A DNA stretch of 11,063 nucleotides from Ruminococcaceae bacterium UBA1448 (GTDB lineage: Bacteria > Bacillota > Clostridia > Oscillospirales > Ruminococcaceae): positions 2,444 to 13,506 of the forward strand of contig DCTE01000075.1 in NCBI GenBank assembly GCA_002329405.1, written 5' to 3'. The first letter of the stretch is position 1, and every line of letters begins with the position of its first letter. This document shows positions 5,850 to 11,063 of the stretch, in pieces. Below the pieces are notes generated by a model. It saw only the letters and a list, made by a program, of their open reading frames with translations, searched no databases and had not been told where the DNA came from. Made by a program: the position numbers and the translations under genes.

Positions 5850-6254
5850 TTGATCAGCAGCGATATTCTCCGTGGGTATAACGATATCATTGTGCTTGGA
5901 CTGCTTATCGGGCAGGATTCCTACGGATATAATCTGATGCAGGAAATCGCCGTCCGAAGCGGGCATACCTGGCAGATGAAGGAAACAACCCTGTATTCGG
6001 TTTTGTCCAGGCTGGAAAAAAACGGACTGGTCACCTCCTATTCCGGTACCGAAACAATGGGACGCAAACGGACCTATTTCCATATTACGCCGGAAGGACT
6101 GGACTATTACCAGCAGAAATGCGCCGAATGGATTGAAACCAAACAGCTAATTGACCGGTTTACCCTGCCGACGCTTCTTCCCGCTTCCATCCGGGATGAA
6201 TCACCGGTGCAATACCCGGCCGAAGTGTTCCGGCGCGCAGATGAAAAACACTAA
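5850..6254 (+). CDS. PadR family transcriptional regulator
   Basis: A 134-residue winged-helix repressor. Residues 25-33 (YGYNLMQEI), the recognition helix region KETTLYSVLSRLEKNGLV (44-61) and the wing GRKRTYFHITPEG (71-83) are the PadR signature; the rest is a dimerisation helix and a short tail, so it belongs to the small PadR subfamily. The start codon is TTG at 5850, supported by AAGGGGG ending at 5842 with a 7-nt spacer; no ATG lies at a suitable place. The gene is first in a cassette with two membrane-protein genes (11-nt and 42-nt gaps). PadR/DUF1700 pairs are common in Bacillota, where the regulator usually controls its own operon. Autorepression through the palindromes at 5797-5823 is likely. 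The inducing signal is unknown. Confidence 0.93.
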   Translation: MISSDILRGYNDIIVLGLLIGQDSYGYNLMQEIAVRSGHTWQMKETTLYSVLSRLEKNGLVTSYSGTETMGRKRTYFHITPEGLDYYQQKCAEWIETKQLIDRFTLPTLLPASIRDESPVQYPAEVFRRADEKH

Positions 6255-6265
6255 ACTTTGAGGGG

Positions 6266-6970
6266 ATGCAGACAGCTATGAGTAAAGTAACTGAGTATAT
6301 TGACAACCTGTTTTATCTGATGCCGCGCACCGACGCCGCGGCTGAAATGCGTCAGAAACTGATTGAAAGCAGTGAGGACAAATATGAAGCACTGCTCAGC
6401 TGGGGACGCAGCGAAGAGGAAGCACTGGGGATTGTTGTCGGGGAATTCGGCAGTATGGAGGAGATCTGCGAAGAACTGGGCGTGTGCCCGATGGGGTCTG
6501 GAACCAGCCTCAATCCGGCGCAGCAGCTCCATCTGGAATATGCACGGCTTGGCAAAAATTTTGCGGTTGGGCTGTCCTGCGGGATTATCCTGTGTGTTCT
6601 GGGGCTGCTTGGATGTATCTTTTTCTCAGAAGTCGTCTGGTCAGACCTGCTGGCGGTCACCTCACTGTTTGCGCTGGGCGGCATCGGAGCGGTGGTGATT
6701 GTTTACTCCGCCCTTTCTTACGGACGCAACAAACGGCTGCTCCAGATGGGAATTCCTCTCCAGCAGATACAAAAATCAGACGGCCGACATTGGACCAGAA
6801 AGGCCGAAGAAGTCATCTGCTCACTGATTATGCTGGGAGCGACCGCGCTGTTCTTTATGATAGGAGTATTTGGCGGCGCATGGCATCCGGCATGGGTACT
6901 GTTCCCGATGGGAGGGATACTGTGCGGCATCATCTCGGTGATTTTGGAAGCAATCGGCCGTTCCAACTGA
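6266..6970 (+). CDS. DUF1700/HAAS-domain membrane protein
   Basis: A 234-residue protein. The first about 75 residues are helical and acidic, with SEDKYEALLSWGRSEEEA and VGEFGSMEEICEELG, the pattern of HAAS/DUF1700 domains that follow PadR genes. Four transmembrane helices follow at about 99-121, 126-149, 182-204 and 208-229, joined by a basic cytoplasmic loop (YGRNKRLLQMG ... GRHWTRKAEE). No catalytic motif is visible. Members of this group are thought to take part in membrane signalling or envelope-stress responses with PadR, but no mechanism is settled. GAGGGG at 6260-6265 touches the ATG at 6266, which makes an in-frame ATG at 6278 (MSKVTEYID) a fair alternative at 12 nt spacing. It lies 11 nt after padR and 42 nt before the small membrane gene. 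Confidence 0.8.
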   Translation: MQTAMSKVTEYIDNLFYLMPRTDAAAEMRQKLIESSEDKYEALLSWGRSEEEALGIVVGEFGSMEEICEELGVCPMGSGTSLNPAQQLHLEYARLGKNFAVGLSCGIILCVLGLLGCIFFSEVVWSDLLAVTSLFALGGIGAVVIVYSALSYGRNKRLLQMGIPLQQIQKSDGRHWTRKAEEVICSLIMLGATALFFMIGVFGGAWHPAWVLFPMGGILCGIISVILEAIGRSN

Positions 6971-7012
6971 ACAGGCATATTCCCCATCCATTCAGGTATA
7001 GGAGGGATACGA

Positions 7013-7222
7013 ATGAAAAAAGGATGGCTTATTTTACAGATACTCCAGCTGGTCATTTTTACCGGTGTGAGTGTCTTTCTGTTTGTCCGCGCGGTGGATG
7101 GCAGCGGAGCGATTCAGACGCCTGCCATCCGGCTGACCTGTTTTCTCATCTGGGCAGCCTTTTATCTGGGATTGCTGGCCATTGAATGGGGGATCTGGCT
7201 GCTGATACGACGGCAAAAATAA
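7013..7222 (+). CDS. Small two-helix membrane protein, third gene of the padR cassette
   Basis: A 69-residue hydrophobic protein with helices at about 5-26 and 40-64, a short polar loop between them (VDGSGAIQTPAIR) and a basic end RRQK, which suggests both termini in the cytoplasm. I do not recognise a family. It is a real gene rather than chance: a strong AGGAGGG (7000-7006) lies 6 nt before the ATG, it follows the DUF1700-like gene in the same direction, and a terminator comes 11 nt after its stop. It may be a partner or helper of the four-helix protein encoded just before it. Confidence 0.8.
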   Translation: MKKGWLILQILQLVIFTGVSVFLFVRAVDGSGAIQTPAIRLTCFLIWAAFYLGLLAIEWGIWLLIRRQK

Positions 7223-7233
7223 CGATGCAAAAG

Positions 7234-7273
7234 AAAAACGAAGGGCAGGAATTTTCCTTACCCTTCGTTTTTT
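7234..7273. terminator. Bidirectional terminator between the padR cassette and the EAL gene
   Basis: AAAAACGAAGGG (7234-7245) pairs with CCCTTCGTTTTT (7261-7272); the 15-nt loop contains a small inner AGGA/TCCT stem. T runs follow the stem on both strands. It ends both the cassette (+) and the sensor gene (-), whose stop is at 7283. Confidence 0.88.
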
Positions 7274-7282
7274 CATTCCGTT

Positions 7283-9550
7283 TTATTTTGATCTGCCCTG
7301 CATGAACCGTTCAGAGAACTCCTGTGCAGGGATTGGGCGGCTGTAATAATATCCCTGGCCAAAATCACAGCCCATCTCATGAATCATCCGGTCATTTTCC
7401 TCGGTCTCGACCCCTTCAACGACGGTCGAGATACCCAGATGGTGCACCATTTCAGTGATCTGTTCCATAATCATCCGGGTACGCTCACCGCTTCCGCCGG
7501 AAATTTCCATCAAAAAGGCCCGATCCAACTTAAGCTCGTCAATATTCAGCTTTGCCAGCGTATTCAGAGAAGAATATCCACTGCCGAAATCATCCATCGA
7601 CACCCTGAACCCCAGTTCATGCAGCTGTTCAATCCGCTCGTTCAGCTGATCGACATTTTCCAGCGCGATTCCTTCCAGAATTTCCAGTGTGATCATTCCG
7701 GCATCTACCTGGTACTTTTCCAGCACAGTGGTCAGTTTTTCAAGATAGTCGAGTGTAAAAAAGAGTGTACGGGACTGATTCACTGAAATCGGAATCGGCT
7801 GAATTCCCTGATCAATCCAGCTGCGGATCTGACGGCAAGCCTGTTCAACCATGTAAATATCCAGCTGGACGCAGAACCCATCCCTTTCAAACAACGGGAT
7901 AAACTGATCGGGATAAAACATCTGCCCGCTGCCGTTGACCCATCGGACCAGCGCCTCCGCCCCGCTCAGGCAGCCATCTGCAAGGGAAACCTTCGGCTGG
8001 AGGAACATACGGAATTCCCCGTTTTTCAGTGCAGCGTGCATCCGGCTTTCGATCTGATTGTCCAGCTCCCGTTTCTGCTGCAATTGGCTGTCGTAGAAGA
8101 TAATCTGCTCAGAATGAGCATTTTTCGCATGTTCCAGTGCAAACAAAGCGTGGGTCAAAACCTGTTCCACCGGACAGTCAGCATTTGTACAAACCTCAAT
8201 ACCGCAATAGAGCACAACACGATAATTGCTATTATAGCTTTCTGTCGTCTTGCCGATTTCCGACACAAAAGACCCAATCCAGTCCAAAATATGCCGGTTG
8301 TCGGTTTCACCCAGACAGACATAAAAAGAATCAGCTGTATCACGGCAGAAGAATTCCCCATCCCGAATATGCCGCATAAACACTTTGGAGATATACTTTA
8401 ACAGCAGATCCGCCTGCTCCTTACCAAACAGCTCATTGATAAACTTAAACCGGCGGACATTGAACGCAACAACCGAAAAGCCATTTCCCTGTTCAATCCG
8501 TTCTTGCAGCTTCTGGGTAAACCGGACCATATTATCCGACCCGGTCAGCTGATCATGATACGCCAGTCCCCGCAATTCCCGGTTGTGACGGCGCAGACTG
8601 CGGTAACCGTAGAACATGAGCAGCGCAAACATCAGCAGTACGACAAAGAAGATCAACTGCATAAACCGAACCATGCTGTAAATCTCACCACTGAGCGACT
8701 GCGGCGTGTTCTGACAAAACAGATACCATCCATTTACACCAATCGGTTCCAGCAAAAACTGATAGGTACTGCCATCGTATTCAAACGAAGAGAAAAAACT
8801 CTGCTGATTCTGTAAAGCAGCCTGTGCTTCTTCTTCATTTCCCCTCCAGTACGGACCGTCAAAGATAGTATCCATCTCTTCCCGGACGACCGACTGCGGA
8901 GAACGGATCAGAAAAGTCCCGTCACTGCTCAGCAGATGCAGAATTCCAGTGCCATTGAGGACATTGGGATCACTCAGCGGCCGAAAGAACAGGTCGATAT
9001 TGTCACTGGCAAGCAATGCGCCAATAATCTGATCCTGCTCATCATAAACCGGAACACCGTAGACAAAAACATCCGCTTCCACAACCCGGCTGGGATACAT
9101 CTGGGAAACGCCCTGTTCCCCGCTGAAGTTTTTGGCGATCAGCTGGGAGACTTCTTCACTGATCTGTTCGCGGTCAAAACCGATCTGTACATCTTTTCCA
9201 AGGGTGGACAGAATATGCAGCCCGTTGCTTCCAATAAAGATCATTGAAATAAAGTCATTGCTCTTATTGGCTTCATCAATCCGGCGCGCGAAATCCTCCT
9301 CGTCCTCGAGATCCATCCGTTCGATATAGCTCGCCAGAGTATTCAGTGATTTTAAGTTGGCGTCCATCTGGTCAAGGATAATACTTTTATACTGCTGAAC
9401 CTCGCTGGTAATCCGCTGTTCGATTGTATCGTTCAGATTTTTCTGCAAGGAATGAGTTGCGGTCCCTTCCAGCAAAATCAATACCAGGCTGATCAGCACA
9501 ATGATGACCGCCGTCCTTCTCAGCCGCCGGTGCATCAGCTTTTCGTCCAT
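7283..9550 (-). CDS. Membrane sensor with degenerate GGDEF and intact EAL domain (c-di-GMP phosphodiesterase)
   Basis: A 755-residue protein. A transmembrane helix at about 12-28, an extracellular Cache-like sensor region at about 30-290 (including VEADVFVYGVPVYDEQDQIIGALL), a second helix at about 294-316, then cytoplasmic GGDEF (about 325-490) and EAL (about 500-750) domains. The GGDEF signature is replaced by TADSF (405-409), so cyclase activity is not expected; this domain may be regulatory. The EAL domain has the expected catalytic set: E532-A-L, N591, E623, D653-D654-F-G, K674, E712 and Q732 in GQGYYYSRP. It should therefore hydrolyse cyclic di-GMP under control of an external ligand, which in such bacteria influences motility and adhesion. 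AAGGGGG (9558-9564) lies 7 nt before the ATG. It is a single-gene unit with a perfect consensus promoter and a shared terminator at its end. Confidence 0.93.
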   Translation of the reverse strand: MDEKLMHRRLRRTAVIIVLISLVLILLEGTATHSLQKNLNDTIEQRITSEVQQYKSIILDQMDANLKSLNTLASYIERMDLEDEEDFARRIDEANKSNDFISMIFIGSNGLHILSTLGKDVQIGFDREQISEEVSQLIAKNFSGEQGVSQMYPSRVVEADVFVYGVPVYDEQDQIIGALLASDNIDLFFRPLSDPNVLNGTGILHLLSSDGTFLIRSPQSVVREEMDTIFDGPYWRGNEEEAQAALQNQQSFFSSFEYDGSTYQFLLEPIGVNGWYLFCQNTPQSLSGEIYSMVRFMQLIFFVVLLMFALLMFYGYRSLRRHNRELRGLAYHDQLTGSDNMVRFTQKLQERIEQGNGFSVVAFNVRRFKFINELFGKEQADLLLKYISKVFMRHIRDGEFFCRDTADSFYVCLGETDNRHILDWIGSFVSEIGKTTESYNSNYRVVLYCGIEVCTNADCPVEQVLTHALFALEHAKNAHSEQIIFYDSQLQQKRELDNQIESRMHAALKNGEFRMFLQPKVSLADGCLSGAEALVRWVNGSGQMFYPDQFIPLFERDGFCVQLDIYMVEQACRQIRSWIDQGIQPIPISVNQSRTLFFTLDYLEKLTTVLEKYQVDAGMITLEILEGIALENVDQLNERIEQLHELGFRVSMDDFGSGYSSLNTLAKLNIDELKLDRAFLMEISGGSGERTRMIMEQITEMVHHLGISTVVEGVETEENDRMIHEMGCDFGQGYYYSRPIPAQEFSERFMQGRSK

Positions 9551-9607
9551 TATCCAACCCCCTTGTCTGACATATTCTCCCCATCCGGGCTGATATAATC
9601 CTATACA

Positions 9608-9636
9608 ATTATAAAATATTTTCCGCCCTCTGTCAA
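9608..9636 (-). promoter_or_regulatory. Perfect consensus sigma-A promoter of the EAL gene
   Basis: On the - strand TTGACA (9631-9636), 17-bp spacer, TATAAT (9608-9613): both hexamers and spacing match the consensus exactly. Start near 9601, leader about 50 nt. No clear operator dyad overlaps it. Confidence 0.85.
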
Positions 9637-9695
9637 TAAAAGAGACAACCTTGCCATATGTATTTTATTATAATAGGCAGCAACTCCGCTTTTAT

Positions 9696-9734
9696 AAAAA
9701 AAGGAGCATACCCCTTTTTCAGGAGATATGCTCC
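9696..9734 (-). terminator. Terminator of secD-secF
   Basis: On the - strand GGAGCATA (9727-9734 side) pairs perfectly with TATGCTCC (9703-9710 side) over 8 bp with a 16-nt loop, followed by seven T (9696-9702). It lies 18 nt after the secF stop and upstream of the EAL gene promoter, so the latter is insulated from secDF transcription. Confidence 0.88.
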
Positions 9735-9752
9735 ACCGTCATCCGACGTAAA

Positions 9753-10733
9753 TCAACGCGCCTTTTTGGCCTTGTGCTGCAGCCAGGCAACCCAGGTCGG
9801 GCAGGCAATGCACAGGGTTGAATAGGTACCGGAAATCAGACCGATAATCAACGGCAGCGTAAAGGTAACGATCGAATCAACGCCATTGGTCAATGCCATG
9901 ATCAATACGACCACCATCGAGAAGATCGTGGTTGCCGAGGTGTGCAGCGAACGGCTGAGGGACTGGTTGGTCGAAAGGTTGACCATTTCAGACGGGGTCA
10001 GCTTGTTGCCGTACAGCTGCTCATTCTCACGGACACGGTCATAAATAATGATTGTATCGTTGATCGAGTAGCCGAGGATAACCAGCATAATCGACATGAA
10101 GTTATCGTCCAGCGGCATGCGGAAGATCGCAAAGGTCGCATATACCATGCAAAGGTCATGGACCAACGCAAGCAGCGCACAGATACCAGCCGACATACCA
10201 CCAATCTTTTTAAAGCGCAGGCCGACATAGATAACCATAACTACCGACGCAAACGCAACCGCCACAATACATTTAAGCAAAAAGTCGAAGCCCATTGTCG
10301 GGGAAACCGAGCTGACGGTGACGACCTCGATCTTATTGTCGGGGTAAGCCTCGTCGATTGCTTTGTTCATTGCGGTCTGTTCTTCAACATCCAGCGCAAC
10401 AGCTTCCGAAAAGTTAACGGTAAAGTTATTTTCACCGGTCATCAGGTCTTTGGCACCAGAAACAGTTACTTCCTTTCCGGTAACCTCTTCAACTGTTTTC
10501 TCAAAATCATCTTCATCAATTGTGCCGGTATAGGAATAGGTCGCAATCGTACCGCCGGTAAACTTGATGTCGATTTTGACGCCGAACACCAAAGAAATAA
10601 TCAAAGCAATGACCAGCAGCGTACCCGAAAAGGCATAATACCATTTCCGATGGCCGACAAAATCAATCCGGGGCAGCCGGATCCCTTTCGGGGGCTTAAT
10701 CAGCTGTTCAACTTTTTCGCGATCATAACTCAT
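9753..10733 (-). CDS. secF: Protein translocase subunit SecF
   Basis: A 326-residue membrane protein that works with SecD to help SecYEG complete protein export, using the proton motive force. The first helix is at about 33-51, then a periplasmic-type loop (P4 domain, about 52-150, starting KIDIKFTGGT) and five more helices. Conserved family motifs are GYSINDTIIIYDRVREN (221-237), SLSRSLHTSATT (258-269) and LISGTYSTLCIA (299-310). The length is typical for a stand-alone SecF. I start it at 10733 (MSYDREK), because GGAGGTG (10741-10747) lies 7 nt upstream and its ATG overlaps the secD stop as ATGA; an ORF reading 13 codons further back would run into secD without a ribosome site. The 4-nt overlap implies coupled translation with SecD. 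A strong terminator follows. Confidence 0.96.
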   Translation of the reverse strand: MSYDREKVEQLIKPPKGIRLPRIDFVGHRKWYYAFSGTLLVIALIISLVFGVKIDIKFTGGTIATYSYTGTIDEDDFEKTVEEVTGKEVTVSGAKDLMTGENNFTVNFSEAVALDVEEQTAMNKAIDEAYPDNKIEVVTVSSVSPTMGFDFLLKCIVAVAFASVVMVIYVGLRFKKIGGMSAGICALLALVHDLCMVYATFAIFRMPLDDNFMSIMLVILGYSINDTIIIYDRVRENEQLYGNKLTPSEMVNLSTNQSLSRSLHTSATTIFSMVVVLIMALTNGVDSIVTFTLPLIIGLISGTYSTLCIACPTWVAWLQHKAKKAR

Positions 10734-11063
10734 TTGCGAACACCTCCATAAAGATAAGGCTTGCGGAGGCACTTGAACCGGGACAACGACTGCAGCATCA
10801 GGCGGGAAGCCGTTACGCCAAAGACGAAGTTCAGAATACAGCTAACCAGCAGCGTATAGCCGAAAGAGTAGATCGTACCCGCTGTCGAAGCGCCGAACAT
10901 GAAAAAGAGCGGGCTGAGCAGCTTTGCAAACCAGGAATCGGTCGGCCCGAACGAACCCATCAGGATGACCGCAATAATGATCGTCGTCAGGTTGCCGTCC
11001 AGGATCGCCGAGAAGGCGCGGTCGTAACCCAGCGTGATGGCGCCGTCAATCGACTTGCCGGCG
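10730..11063 (-). CDS. secD: Protein translocase subunit SecD, C-terminal part only
   Basis: The frame is open to the window edge; about 110 residues are present. GYDRAFSAILDGNLTT followed by IIIAVILMG is the conserved SecD segment, matching the GYxRA...DxNxTT motif before one of the last helices. Two more helices follow, including STAGTIYSFGYTLLVSCILNFVFGVTASR, and a short basic end (FKCLRKPYLYGGVRK). It shares an ATGA overlap with secF and is the upstream gene of that operon. The promoter and N-terminal domains are outside the window. Confidence 0.95.
   Translation of the reverse strand, partial: AGKSIDGAITLGYDRAFSAILDGNLTTIIIAVILMGSFGPTDSWFAKLLSPLFFMFGASTAGTIYSFGYTLLVSCILNFVFGVTASRLMLQSLSRFKCLRKPYLYGGVRK

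Noticed and set aside
9551..9752. Intergenic region as a site for a small gene or RNA
   Set aside because: It is fully explained by the EAL gene leader and promoter and the secF terminator; no other ORF with a ribosome site is seen.
9942..10751. + strand open frame of 269 codons opposite secF
   Set aside because: Antisense to secF, whose motifs are unmistakable; the composition (many His, Arg, Asn) is that of a shadow frame.
1..11063. Mobile element, CRISPR array, toxin-antitoxin or phage defence system
   Set aside because: No spaced direct repeats, no transposase or integrase-like frame, and every sizeable gene is accounted for by a housekeeping, metabolic, redox or signalling family.

Overview
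The window looks like chromosomal DNA of an anaerobic, Gram-positive-type bacterium, most likely a clostridial Bacillota (the order is inference, not shown directly). The reasons are strong AGGAGG-type ribosome sites, consensus sigma-A promoters, classical hairpin-plus-T-run terminators, separate SecD and SecF proteins, a rubrerythrin, a DUF1540 Cys-rich mini-protein, a DUF362/ferredoxin protein and a PadR/DUF1700-type regulatory cassette. Base composition looks even along the window. I see no transposase, integrase, phage gene, CRISPR array, tRNA or rRNA.

Layout. 1-465 (+) is the 3' end of a D-Ala-D-Ala carboxypeptidase with a transmembrane anchor and a long, purely basic tail. 588-2273 (-) holds rubrerythrin followed by an NAD-dependent epimerase/dehydratase-like protein that has its own promoter. 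2420-2581 (+) is a 53-residue Cys-rich DUF1540 protein, divergent from rubrerythrin. 2651-5657 (-) holds a DUF362/4Fe-4S protein and then an IlvD/Edd-family dehydratase, separated by a compact terminator-promoter unit. 5758-7222 (+) is a three-gene cassette: PadR regulator, DUF1700-like membrane protein, small two-helix membrane protein. 7283-9550 (-) is a membrane sensor with a degenerate GGDEF and an intact EAL domain. 9753-11063 (-) is secF and the 3' end of secD.

Most genes are single transcription units bounded by clear promoters and terminators; three hairpins (477-515, 2609-2647, 7234-7273) sit between converging genes and can act in both directions. The true operons are secD-secF, which overlap by 4 nt, and the padR cassette.

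The most informative non-coding stretch is 5658-5849. It carries two divergent promoters with quite different control architecture: a promoter with tandem 13-bp palindromes just after its start site (facing padR), and a promoter with perfect -35 and -10 boxes but a 19-bp spacer containing dyads (facing the DUF362 gene), as in MerR-activated promoters. No complete novel defence or mobile system is visible; the best candidates for new biology are the padR cassette with its operator, the DUF362 promoter, and the basic tail of the carboxypeptidase.
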